Below are positions 35,663 through 43,456 of a stretch of 64,000 bases of DNA, in pieces. The DNA lies in the NCBI RefSeq assembly GCF_002174305.1, contig NZ_MIJB01000021.1, positions 24,456 to 88,455 on the forward strand, read 5' to 3'. The notes below the pieces were generated by a model. It was not told the DNA's origin, ran no database searches, and saw only the letters and a list, made by a program, of their open reading frames with translations. This stretch comes from Aeromicrobium sp. PE09-221. Its GTDB lineage: Bacteria; Actinomycetota; Actinomycetes; Propionibacteriales; Nocardioidaceae. Both the position numbers and the translations under genes were made by a program. How positions within the stretch are numbered: position 1 is the first letter of the stretch; every line of letters starts with the position of its first letter.

Positions 35663-36687
35663 TCGTCCGCTCCCAGGTGCGTCACCGCGGCAGCCGCGTC
35701 GATCCGCGTGGAGACCAGCCCGTTGTCCGCGAAGTAGTCCGCGACCGCCTGCACGGTGGCGAGATCATCGTCGGTGACAAGCCGCTGCGGCTGGGTGTAC
35801 CGCTGGACCTCGATATCGCGCTTCAGCGCATCCCCCTCGACCGCGGCCGGGCCCGAGTCCTGGAAGACGTTCTGGAACTTCTCGGGCTCCTCGCGGGCCT
35901 CCTCGGCCAGCTCGGCGAGCACCCGCTGGAATGTCCGCAAAGCCTCGGGATTCGCCTCGACGATCTCCTCGCGGGCGGCGAACATGTTCAGATCGTCATC
36001 GTCGACATCGGTATTCGTGACGATCGTGCGAGCACCGTTCGCAACCGCCGCGGGATAGCCGCGGACGATCGCCCACCACGCATCGACGCTCCCGGAGGCG
36101 AGCGCTCCGGCGGCGTCCTGCGGGTTCAGGTAGACGCGCTCGACCTCGTCATGATCGATGCCCGCCTGGTCGAGGGCCTTCAGCAGCAGGTACTCGCCCC
36201 GGCCGCCCCGGTTGACCGCTACCTTGCGGCCGATGACCTCGTCGATCGTCTCGATATCGCTGTCGCCGGGCACCACCAGCCCGTCGCCGATCGGGGCCTG
36301 GGGGTCGGTGGTGCGATCGGCCACGGAGAAGATCCTCAGGTCGTCGTTCTCGGCCAGATAGCCGATGACCGGGGAGATCGCGCCTTCGAGGACGTTGACG
36401 TCCCCGGACCGCAGCGCATCGATCGTGGCGGTGAACGAGGCGAAGGAGCCTCCCCATTCCACATCGGCACCGACCTCGTCCAGCTCCTCCTCCAGCACGC
36501 CCGTCTTCTTGGCATAGGCGAGGAGGCCGTTGTTGCCCGGATCGGCCAGTTTCAGCGTCACTCGCTCCCCATCACCGGACGAGGCGGCCGACCCTCCACC
36601 GCACGCGGCGAGCGGAACGAGAAGGGCAGCACTGACGAGGGCGGCGAGACGGCGGGCCCAGGCTCGCCTCGGCTGGGTGTTCGACAT
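35659..36687 (-). CDS. ssuA: Sulfonate-type ABC importer binding lipoprotein
   Basis: A 342-residue protein with a basic signal peptide and lipobox LAAC (Cys near residue 29), followed by a Gly/Ser linker, so it is anchored outside the membrane. The body has LKLADPGNNGLLAYAKKTGVLEEELD and LRSGDVNVLEGA, typical of SsuA/TauA-like proteins that capture sulfonates. First gene of its operon. Divergent or upstream signals lie in 36688-36797, including the palindrome ATCACGTCGAGGTGAT at 36744-36759. Confidence 0.88.
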   Translation of the reverse strand: MSNTQPRRAWARRLAALVSAALLVPLAACGGGSAASSGDGERVTLKLADPGNNGLLAYAKKTGVLEEELDEVGADVEWGGSFASFTATIDALRSGDVNVLEGAISPVIGYLAENDDLRIFSVADRTTDPQAPIGDGLVVPGDSDIETIDEVIGRKVAVNRGGRGEYLLLKALDQAGIDHDEVERVYLNPQDAAGALASGSVDAWWAIVRGYPAAVANGARTIVTNTDVDDDDLNMFAAREEIVEANPEALRTFQRVLAELAEEAREEPEKFQNVFQDSGPAAVEGDALKRDIEVQRYTQPQRLVTDDDLATVQAVADYFADNGLVSTRIDAAAAVTHLGADE

Positions 36688-36797
36688 GAGGGGACTCCCG
36701 TGGATCGGATCGAGTGAGCCTCCACGATCGGCCCCGCTGATTCATCACGTCGAGGTGATCACTATGCGAGATATCGCCGCACCGGGCGTCTGATGCT

Positions 36798-37283
36798 CTA
36801 CGGGTCCTCAGCGAGCCGCCGATGACGCCCCACCACATCGTCGACGAGGAATAACAGCTCGCGGAGGGTCACCATCTCGTCCTCGTCCAGCCGGCGCAGC
36901 AGCCGCGCCTCCACCTGCTCGACGGCGGCGTCGACCTGCGAGCGCAGATCGTCGCCCTCGACGGTGATGCCGACCAGGTGCCGGCGCCGGTCGACGGGGT
37001 CACGGCGGCGTTCGACCAGACCCCGTGATTCGAGCTTCTTCAAGATCATGACCAGCGTATTGGCATCCACTCCGAGATGATGGCCGAGGCGCGCCTGTGT
37101 GAGCTCGCCGTGGCTGCGCAGCACCAGCAGCGCCGCGCCCTCGCGCGGGAGCAGACCGAGCGGCTCCATCGCCTCGGCGATCCACAGATCGGCCGTCTTG
37201 CCGATGGTGGCCAGCAGATAGCCAGGACTCGTGAACCGTGACTGCGCTGTCAGCCGGGCCAGCAGCGTGGGGCTCTGTTCCAT
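36798..37283 (-). CDS. MarR-family regulator of the organosulfur locus
   Basis: A 161-residue winged-helix repressor: LTQARLGHHLGVDANTLVMILKKLESRGLVERRRDPVDRRRHLVGIT is the DNA-binding core (residues about 62-110). It is the only regulator between the importer operon and the divergent monooxygenase operon, so it likely controls both. Start ATG at 37283. Two palindromes lie between it and the monooxygenase operon. The inducer is unknown, perhaps the sulfur compound itself. Confidence 0.88.
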   Translation of the reverse strand: MEQSPTLLARLTAQSRFTSPGYLLATIGKTADLWIAEAMEPLGLLPREGAALLVLRSHGELTQARLGHHLGVDANTLVMILKKLESRGLVERRRDPVDRRRHLVGITVEGDDLRSQVDAAVEQVEARLLRRLDEDEMVTLRELLFLVDDVVGRHRRLAEDP

Positions 37284-37285
37284 GC

Positions 37286-37331
37286 ACCAGACCCTAACCA
37301 CCGTCTGGTCCTGCTCACATGTCGAGACATG
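37286..37331. promoter_or_regulatory. Two palindromes in the marR-monooxygenase intergenic region
   Basis: ACCAGAC and GTCTGGT face each other across ten bases at 37286-37309. CATGTC-GA-GACATG at 37318-37331 is a perfect palindrome. Both lie in the 100-bp divergent promoter space, close to the start of marR. They suit a dimeric MarR repressor. Confidence 0.5.
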
Positions 37332-37383
37332 AATTCATCCCGGCATCGTGACGATCTACTGAGCCTCCGATCAAGGAGGACCC

Positions 37384-38466
37384 ATGGCCAAAGAAGCACT
37401 CTGGTACATCGTCCCGTCCGACGGCGCTTATCCGTGGGAGCCGGAGGGGCGGCGCGACGTGGACCTGGACTACCTGACCCAGCTCGCCGCGAGCATCGAC
37501 TCGCTGCCCTACTCGGGCGCACTGTTCGCGACCGCCCACCACGATGTGTGGGTGCTCGCGAGCGCACTCGCGGCGCGCACCCGTAAGCTCCGTCCGCTCG
37601 TCGCGGTCCACCCGGGTCTCATCTCACCGGTCCTGCTCGCCAAGATGGCCCTCACCTTCGACGATCTCTTCGATGGCCGACTCATCATCAATGTCATCAA
37701 CGGGGACTCCGCGACACTGCGCACCTTCGGCCTGGAGCTCGCCCACGACGATCGCTACGCCCTCGCCCGCGAGTACTGGACGATCTTCAAGAGGCTCACA
37801 GCCGGTGAGATCGTGGACTTCGACGGTGAGCACTACGACATCCGGGGCGCGGGCTCGACCTTCGGAGCGCTGCAGCCGACCCAGAAGCCACACGTTCCGC
37901 TGTGGTTCGGCGGCTCGTCGGCCGCGGGTCTGGACCTCGCCGGCGAGGTCATCGACACCTATCTCTCCTGGGGAGAGCCGCCCGAGCAGCTCGTCTCGAA
38001 GATCGACGCGCTCCGGCAGCGAGCCGCCGATCACGGGCGCTCGATCGAGTTCGGCCTGCGCGTGCACATCATCGCCCGCGATACGGAGCGGGAGGCCTGG
38101 GACTGGGCCGATCACCTCCTCCGGGTCACCAGCCCCCAGACCTTCTCCTGGCAGGCTTCACGCGGCCGCGACAGCGATTCGGTCGGCGCTCAACGTCAGC
38201 ACGCCGGCCACGGCGGGCGGGTCCCCGACCACGCCCGGGATATCGAGGTCTCACCCAATCTGTGGCCCGGTTTCAGCCTCATCCGCCCCGGACCGGGTAC
38301 CGCGATCGTCGGCTCGCACGCTCAGGTGATCGAACGCCTCCAGGAGTTCGAGGCACTCGGGGTCGACACCTTCATCCTCTCCGGCAATCCCCTGCTGGAG
38401 GAATCCCGGCACATCGCCGAGACCATCCTGCCCGCCCTCGACCTGCCCATCGGAGCCTCCGCATGA
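37384..38466 (+). CDS. SsuD-like flavin-dependent sulfonate/sulfone monooxygenase 1
   Basis: A 360-residue TIM-barrel enzyme of the bacterial-luciferase-like group using reduced flavin. It follows SsuD along its length: KPHVPLWFGGSSAAGLDLAGEVIDTYLSWGEPP (about 158-190), RVHIIARDTEREAWDWAD (equivalent to the Arg/His pair of SsuD), and EVSPNLWPGFSLIRPGPGTAIVG with the substrate Arg. Two active-site positions differ from E. coli SsuD as I recall it: the Cys54 region reads LFATAHHDVW, and the Tyr331 motif SGYPHLEE reads SGNPLLEE. So the substrate may not be a simple alkanesulfonate. Strong ribosome site AAGGAGG. First gene of the operon. Confidence 0.9.
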   Translation: MAKEALWYIVPSDGAYPWEPEGRRDVDLDYLTQLAASIDSLPYSGALFATAHHDVWVLASALAARTRKLRPLVAVHPGLISPVLLAKMALTFDDLFDGRLIINVINGDSATLRTFGLELAHDDRYALAREYWTIFKRLTAGEIVDFDGEHYDIRGAGSTFGALQPTQKPHVPLWFGGSSAAGLDLAGEVIDTYLSWGEPPEQLVSKIDALRQRAADHGRSIEFGLRVHIIARDTEREAWDWADHLLRVTSPQTFSWQASRGRDSDSVGAQRQHAGHGGRVPDHARDIEVSPNLWPGFSLIRPGPGTAIVGSHAQVIERLQEFEALGVDTFILSGNPLLEESRHIAETILPALDLPIGASA

Positions 38467-39467
38467 CCGTGACCACCGTCGACACCCTCTGGTACACCCG
38501 CTGCCCTGTGCCTACCGCGAGCGGCGTCGCCCATCATCTCGGCTGGCTGACCGAGGAGTTCGCCGACCGAGGCATCGACCTGTCGATCCTGCAGGACGCG
38601 CCTCCGGAGATCGCGGGCCGGCACTTCGACCACCGACTTCCCGGTCTCATCCGCGAGGGCGGCAATGTTCCTGCGCTGGTCGCCCGCTCGGAGGGCTCGC
38701 CGACCCGACTCATCGGGTTGACCTGGATCGAGGAATGGCAGTCGATCCTCACCCTGCCCGGCTCGGGGATCCGGTCCGCCGAGGATCTCGCCGGAGCACG
38801 CGTGGCGATCCCGGCCTGGGCTGCCACCAAGGCCGAGAGCTTCCCCCGGGCCATGGCACTGCACGGATTCGACGGCGCACTGCGGTCGGCCGGGCGTTCG
38901 CTGGAGGACGTCCGCCAGGTCGAGGTGTCCGGCCGTGTGGGCCGGGGCAGCTGGACCACCTCGGCGTGGCCCGGTATCGACGAGCTCGAACGCGGTGAGG
39001 TGGACGCGGTCTACGTGAAGGGAGGCCGTTCGCTCGAGGACGCCTCGCGGATCGGGGCCGTGGCCGCAGTCCGCCTCGACGACCTCGCCCCGGAGTTCCG
39101 GGTGAACAACGGGACACCCCGGCCCATCACGGTCCACGCGTCCCTGCTCGACGAGCACCCCGAACTCGTCGACGCCTTCCTTCGCCGCACCCTCGATGCC
39201 GCGGACTGGGCGCGGGAACATCCGCTCGAAGCGCGGGAGCTCATCGGTCGCGAGACCGGCGCGGGCGACGACGGCATACGTCGGGCCTATGGCGACACGC
39301 TGCACGTCTCCCTCGAGCCCACGCTGAGCGAGGAGCGCTTGGCGCTGCTCCAGCAGCAGCACGACTTCCTCGAACGGCACGGTTTCCTCGACGCCAGCAT
39401 CCATCTCGCCGCCTGGGCCGACCCGCGGCCACTCCAGCGCGTCCGCGAGGAGCGGGGAGCGGCATGA
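38463..39467 (+). CDS. DszB-like sulfinate desulfinase
   Basis: A 334-residue protein with the periplasmic-binding-protein fold but no signal peptide, so it is cytoplasmic. It resembles 2'-hydroxybiphenyl-2-sulfinate desulfinase (DszB), which releases sulfite from an aryl sulfinate. The N-terminal LWYTRCPVPTAS matches the TYSNCPVP site of DszB, placing the nucleophile at Cys14. RHFDHRLPGLIREGG matches the DszB His/Arg segment, giving His54 and Arg64 ten residues apart exactly as in DszB (His60, Arg70). It overlaps the upstream monooxygenase by ATGA. A binding protein would not need such a Cys, so catalysis is likely. The sulfinate is unknown. Confidence 0.75.
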   Translation: MTVTTVDTLWYTRCPVPTASGVAHHLGWLTEEFADRGIDLSILQDAPPEIAGRHFDHRLPGLIREGGNVPALVARSEGSPTRLIGLTWIEEWQSILTLPGSGIRSAEDLAGARVAIPAWAATKAESFPRAMALHGFDGALRSAGRSLEDVRQVEVSGRVGRGSWTTSAWPGIDELERGEVDAVYVKGGRSLEDASRIGAVAAVRLDDLAPEFRVNNGTPRPITVHASLLDEHPELVDAFLRRTLDAADWAREHPLEARELIGRETGAGDDGIRRAYGDTLHVSLEPTLSEERLALLQQQHDFLERHGFLDASIHLAAWADPRPLQRVREERGAA

Positions 39468-39541
39468 GCGAGCGAAACAACCACTCCATCTCATGCCGCC
39501 GCCGACCTACCATCTCTCTCCTCCAGGCGGTGGCGGCATGA
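39464..39541 (+). CDS. Mini-ORF linking the desulfinase gene to the next monooxygenase (25 codons)
   Basis: An ATG overlapping the desulfinase stop opens a frame coding MSERNNHSISCRRRPTISLL and five more residues. Its TGA overlaps the next gene's ATG. It would carry ribosomes across a 70-bp gap with no loss of coupling. The DNA holds an imperfect inverted repeat (CTCATGCCGCCGCC at 39490 with GGTGGCGGCATGAG at 39529). Not proven to be translated. Confidence 0.4.
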   Translation: MSERNNHSISCRRRPTISLLQAVAA

Positions 39542-40365
39542 GCGAGAGATTGGTGCTCGATACGAGTTGGAAGCGGTGGCGCCATCGGACCGATCTCCCG
39601 CGGGTGCGCGACGAGCGTCCGCGCGATATCGGGGCCTGGGAGCTCGTCGCCCATGCGCGGCGCGCGGCCGAGGCGGTCGGCATCGAGGAGATCGTGGTGC
39701 TCGACACCGCCGACGGATTGAGCGCGCTCGCGGTCGTGCCCGTCGGACTGCGAGCGACCCAGCGGACCCGATGGACGGTCGAGCTGACCCAGGACGTGGC
39801 CACGCCGGTCTACACGGCGAAGCTCTCGGCATCGCTCCAGCGCTTCAGCGCCGGTCGTCTGGCGTGGAGGATCGATCCGCGCGGCTGGCGTGGACGCCAC
39901 GACGTGATCGAGGAGTTCGTCACCGTGGCACGTGGCGTGTGGCGCGAGCGCCCCTACGACTTCTCCGGCGAGCACTTCAGGGTCCAGGGCGGCGGTCTCG
40001 ACTCGCCCCTCAGCGGACGGCCGCTCCCACCACTGGAGATCGTCGTCAGGGACGAGGACGACGCGCTGCTGGCATCGCGCGTGGCCGACCGCATCGCCGT
40101 CGAGACCCTGGACCCGGACTCCTGGCCGGATCTCGGTCTGCCGCTGGCGGCCCGCGTCTCGCTCGCGAGTGCGGCGACGTCCACCGAGGTCGAGCGTCTC
40201 TCGACGGCCGAGGTCGTCGGCACGTACGACGCCGTGGCGGGGCGGCTCGCGCCGCTGTCGGAGCGGGCTACGTGGCTGGACCTCGATGTCGGCGACCGCG
40301 TAGAGGAGATCTACCGCTGGGGCGAGCATGTCGCACCGAGGATCGGAGCGTTGATCCATGGTTGA
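39538..40365 (+). CDS. Luciferase-like monooxygenase, short divergent form
   Basis: A 275-residue TIM-barrel protein related to the flavin-dependent LLM group: RDIGAWELVAHARRAAEAVGIEEIVVLD, WTVELTQDVATPVYTAKLSASLQRFSAGRLAWRI, and the GEHFRVQG loop. It is about 90 residues shorter than SsuD and lacks the C-terminal substrate-binding block. It may act as a partner or flavin-delivery subunit of the neighbouring monooxygenases. The ATG at 39538 has AGGCGG ahead and is coupled to the mini-ORF. It overlaps the next gene by 8 bp. Confidence 0.7.
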   Translation: MSERLVLDTSWKRWRHRTDLPRVRDERPRDIGAWELVAHARRAAEAVGIEEIVVLDTADGLSALAVVPVGLRATQRTRWTVELTQDVATPVYTAKLSASLQRFSAGRLAWRIDPRGWRGRHDVIEEFVTVARGVWRERPYDFSGEHFRVQGGGLDSPLSGRPLPPLEIVVRDEDDALLASRVADRIAVETLDPDSWPDLGLPLAARVSLASAATSTEVERLSTAEVVGTYDAVAGRLAPLSERATWLDLDVGDRVEEIYRWGEHVAPRIGALIHG

Positions 40366-41497
40366 CGTCTACTGGCGCATCGGGATGCACGGCGACCAGA
40401 GCACACTACGTCGGCGGGCGGAGACACGTGGTGACTGGGCTCCGCTGGCGCCTGGCCACCTCGCCCCCGGCTGGGGTGATGGGCACGGCGACGGCCGCCC
40501 CTACCTGGAGCACATGGCCGATGTCGCCCGGGCGGCGGAGATCTCGGGCTTCGTGGGCGGCCTGATGCCCTCATTCCCCTTCACCGACGATCCCTTCGCG
40601 GCGGCGGCCTCGCTGGTCGAGGAGACGCGGACGTTCCGGTTCATGGTCGCCTTCCAGCCCGGATTCGTGCATCCGTGGGGTGCGGCTCGTCTGTCGGCGG
40701 CGCTCCAACAGCTGTCCGGTGGCCGCCTGGTCTATAACGTCATCACCGGTGGCGGGGGGCCCGCCCAGCGGTGGTGGGGCGACGAGGTTGAGCACGATCG
40801 CCGCTATGCCCGTACGGCCGAGTTCCTCGATCTCCTGCGTCGGTCCTGGGCCCCGCGACCGCAGAGCGCGGATGGTGAGTTCTACCGCCTCGCGGACGCC
40901 TACCTGCCCACCGATCTGGCCGACCAGCCGTTCCCGGAGATCTACTTCTCTGGCTCGTCGCCCGCGGCGATCGCGGCCGCCGGACCCTTTGCCGACTACT
41001 ACCTCTCCTGGCTGGAGCCGCACACCGCGCTGACGGAGAAGTTCACGGCCGTTCGGGCGGCCTCGCAGGCACTCGGGCGCACGCCCAGGTTCGCGGTCCG
41101 TATCGACATCGTCTCCCGGGACACGGAGGCGGAGGCGTGGGAGGTCGTGCGCGATGGTTTCAGCGGTGTGGACCTGACGGCGCTCGCCGAGGGCCGCGAC
41201 GGCGATTCGGTCGGGGTCGCCCGGGCACGCTCCTTCATCGACGGCCCCGTACGCGATGTGCGCGATCTGGAGGTCGAACCCCATGTCTGGGGCGGTTTCT
41301 CGCTGTTGCGCGGCGGACCGTCCTTCGGTCTCGTCGGCAGTCACGAACAGGTCGCCGAACGTCTGAACGGCTTGGTCGACGCCGGCGTGGACGCCTTCAT
41401 CCTCGCGGGCGTCCCTCATCTCGAGGAGGCGTTCCGCGTCGGCGACTTCGTCCTTCCTCGCCTTACCCATCACTCACCCCAAGGAGCACTGTCATGA
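40358..41497 (+). CDS. SsuD-like flavin-dependent sulfonate/sulfone monooxygenase 2
   Basis: A 379-residue paralogue of the enzyme at 37.4 kb: LSGGRLVYNVITGGGG, FPEIYFSGSSPAAIAAAGPFADYYLSWLEPH, RIDIVSRDTEAEAWE and GFSLLRGGPSFGLVGS, all as in SsuD. The Tyr of SsuD's SGYPHLEE motif is Val here (AGVPHLEE). Two divergent SsuD-type enzymes in one operon suggest sequential oxidations, for example sulfone to sulfinate and sulfonate to sulfite. Coupled by ATGA to the following gene. Confidence 0.88.
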   Translation: MVDVYWRIGMHGDQSTLRRRAETRGDWAPLAPGHLAPGWGDGHGDGRPYLEHMADVARAAEISGFVGGLMPSFPFTDDPFAAAASLVEETRTFRFMVAFQPGFVHPWGAARLSAALQQLSGGRLVYNVITGGGGPAQRWWGDEVEHDRRYARTAEFLDLLRRSWAPRPQSADGEFYRLADAYLPTDLADQPFPEIYFSGSSPAAIAAAGPFADYYLSWLEPHTALTEKFTAVRAASQALGRTPRFAVRIDIVSRDTEAEAWEVVRDGFSGVDLTALAEGRDGDSVGVARARSFIDGPVRDVRDLEVEPHVWGGFSLLRGGPSFGLVGSHEQVAERLNGLVDAGVDAFILAGVPHLEEAFRVGDFVLPRLTHHSPQGALS

Positions 41498-42432
41498 CCC
41501 TGCGTGTCGGATACTTCCCGCACAACAACTCGCTGTTCGTCTTGCGCCATCTCGGCGTCCTGGAGAAGCGCCTCCCCGATGTCACCTGGGTGGATCTGCG
41601 CGACCTGCCCGCCGGTGAGCGTCCCGGCATCCGCGAGGGACTCCCCACGGTCCACAGCGACCATCTCTTCACCGAGGAGGGATATGACGTCATCGGCACG
41701 GGCTTCACGCCGCCGATCACGGCGCTCGGGCAGGGTCGAGAGGTCGCGTACATCGGCATCTCGGGCCCGCGCGTGGAGAACGGCCGGATCGTCGTCAAGG
41801 CCGACTCCTCCATCTCGTCGATCGCGGATCTGCGCGGCAAGCGCGTGGGCCTCGCGCACGGTTCGTGGCAGACCACCCTCGTCCTGTTCGCGCTGGAGCG
41901 CGAGGGGCTGACCTGGGACGATATCGAGCCGGTCGACAGCTCGGTGGATGCGGCCCGGGAGTTCGAGGACGGAGAGATCGACGCCTGGGTCGGCTCTTAT
42001 CCGGCACTCGCCGGCGTGGAGGCGCGGACCGCGGTGCGCACTCTCATCGACACCGAGGGGCTCTTCTCCCATCCCTCGCTCTGGTTCACCCGGCGCGACG
42101 TCGCCGAGCAGCGCCGCGAGGAGCTGACCGCCCTCGTCGAGGCGCTGCAGGAGTCGGATGCGTGGATCACGGAGCACCCGCGGGAGGCGGCGCGATTCTT
42201 CGTCGATGACGCGCAGGCCCGCGGTCATGACGCCGATCTGGACGAGTGGGAGGCGGCGCTGCGGGGACGGCCCTTCGGTGTGCTCCCCGTCGACGATGCC
42301 TTCCTCGACGAACAGCAGCGCGCAGCCGATCTACTGCACGCCAACCGTCTCCTGCCGCGTCGGGTAACGGTGCGCGATGCGGTCGTGCCGTGGGTCGGTG
42401 AGGCGGTCCTGGACGCTGCCGCGACCGTCTGA
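41494..42432 (+). CDS. SsuA-like binding-protein fold without export signal
   Basis: A 312-residue protein: LRVGYFPHNNSLFVLRHLGVLEKRLP, IREGLPTVHSDHLFTEEGYDVIG, and IADLRGKRVGLAHGSWQTTLVLFALEREG, the SsuA/NMT1 type II fold. No signal peptide or lipobox is visible and the chain has no Cys, so a DszB-style nucleophile is absent. It may be a cytoplasmic substrate carrier, a subunit, or an enzyme using another mechanism. AAGGAG lies ahead of the start, which overlaps the preceding stop. Last gene of the monooxygenase operon. Confidence 0.75.
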   Translation: MTLRVGYFPHNNSLFVLRHLGVLEKRLPDVTWVDLRDLPAGERPGIREGLPTVHSDHLFTEEGYDVIGTGFTPPITALGQGREVAYIGISGPRVENGRIVVKADSSISSIADLRGKRVGLAHGSWQTTLVLFALEREGLTWDDIEPVDSSVDAAREFEDGEIDAWVGSYPALAGVEARTAVRTLIDTEGLFSHPSLWFTRRDVAEQRREELTALVEALQESDAWITEHPREAARFFVDDAQARGHDADLDEWEAALRGRPFGVLPVDDAFLDEQQRAADLLHANRLLPRRVTVRDAVVPWVGEAVLDAAATV

Positions 42433-42499
42433 GACCGGTGGTCGGGGTGTCTCGGGAGGCCCCGACCACCCCCGCCCCGCATCCGCCTAAAGTGAGCAC

Positions 42500-43363
42500 G
42501 TGAGTGAGGATCCGTGGAGCCGTCGTTCGGTCGGCCCCCAGGTCGATGAGGAGCGCACGCTGCCCGTATACGCGGCCGGCGAGTTCGATGTGCCCTTCAC
42601 GATCAAAGGCGTCAGGGAGGTCATCACCCGCGACACCCGCTGGGCCCCGCATGCCCACCCCACACACGAGCTCCTGTGGAACACCACGGGAGCCTCCACC
42701 GTCTCCGTCGAGGACCGGACCTGGATCATCTCGCCGGGGATCGGCGTCTGGATGCCGGCGGGAACCGTGCACTTCGGTGTCGCGAGCGCCGGAACCTCGC
42801 AGCGCGCCACCCATTTCCACATCGAGGAGACTCCTGCACTGGCCGACGAGCCCATGACCGTGGAGATCACGCCGCTGCTCAGCCTGTTGCTCACCCGACT
42901 GGAGGACACGTCGTTGTCCGATCGTTCGCGGACGCTCACCGAGCAGCTGGTCTTCGATGTCATCCAGCCCTCGCCCCATCGACTGCTCGTGCAGGTGCCG
43001 AGCAGCGGGATGCCCGCCCTGATCGCGGAGCGGGTGCTCGCCAACCCCTCCGACAGGTGCGGACTCAACGAGTGGGCCCGCGAGCTCCGAGTCAGCACCC
43101 GCACGATCGCGCGCTCCTTCCGCGCCCAGACCGGACTCAGCTTCCATCAGTGGCAGACCGCGGTCCGGGCGCAGCACGCGATCGCGTATCTGGCCGATGA
43201 CCTCACGGTCGAGGAGGTCGCCGGTCTGGTCGGATATAGCTCGCCGAGTGCCTTCGTGGTCGCGTTCCGGCGCGCCACCGGCCTGACACCCGGCCGCTTC
43301 CGGCCATCCTCCGGCCGGATGCATGATGTCGCATCCACGACATCGCTCGACTCGATCGCGTGA
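42500..43363 (+). CDS. AraC-family regulator with cupin domain
   Basis: A 287-residue regulator. The N-terminal cupin (residues about 30-115) has APHAHPTHELLW and IGVWMPAGTVHFGV. The C-terminal double helix-turn-helix (about 180-275) has LNEWARELRVSTRTIARSFRAQTGLSFHQW and LTVEEVAGLVGYSSPSAFVVAFRRATGLTPGRF. It lies 94 bp before the siderophore importer and reads in the same direction, so it may control that operon in response to a bound siderophore or metal. That is inference. Confidence 0.87.
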   Translation: MSEDPWSRRSVGPQVDEERTLPVYAAGEFDVPFTIKGVREVITRDTRWAPHAHPTHELLWNTTGASTVSVEDRTWIISPGIGVWMPAGTVHFGVASAGTSQRATHFHIEETPALADEPMTVEITPLLSLLLTRLEDTSLSDRSRTLTEQLVFDVIQPSPHRLLVQVPSSGMPALIAERVLANPSDRCGLNEWARELRVSTRTIARSFRAQTGLSFHQWQTAVRAQHAIAYLADDLTVEEVAGLVGYSSPSAFVVAFRRATGLTPGRFRPSSGRMHDVASTTSLDSIA

Positions 43364-43386
43364 TTGCGCCAGCCCCTCCTTCTCTC

Positions 43387-43405
43387 TAAGGTAAGGCTTG
43401 CCTCG
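43387..43405 (+). promoter_or_regulatory. DtxR/IdeR-type iron box
   Basis: TAAGGTAAGGCTTGCCTCG matches 13 of 19 positions of the DtxR/IdeR consensus TTAGGTTAGGCTAACCTAA. It lies about 50 bp before the siderophore-binding protein gene, where iron-loaded repressor would block transcription. Confidence 0.75.
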
Positions 43406-43456
43406 CACCTTTCGGGCGAGCGACATCCAGAACCCTACTCAGAGAGTGAACGACGC

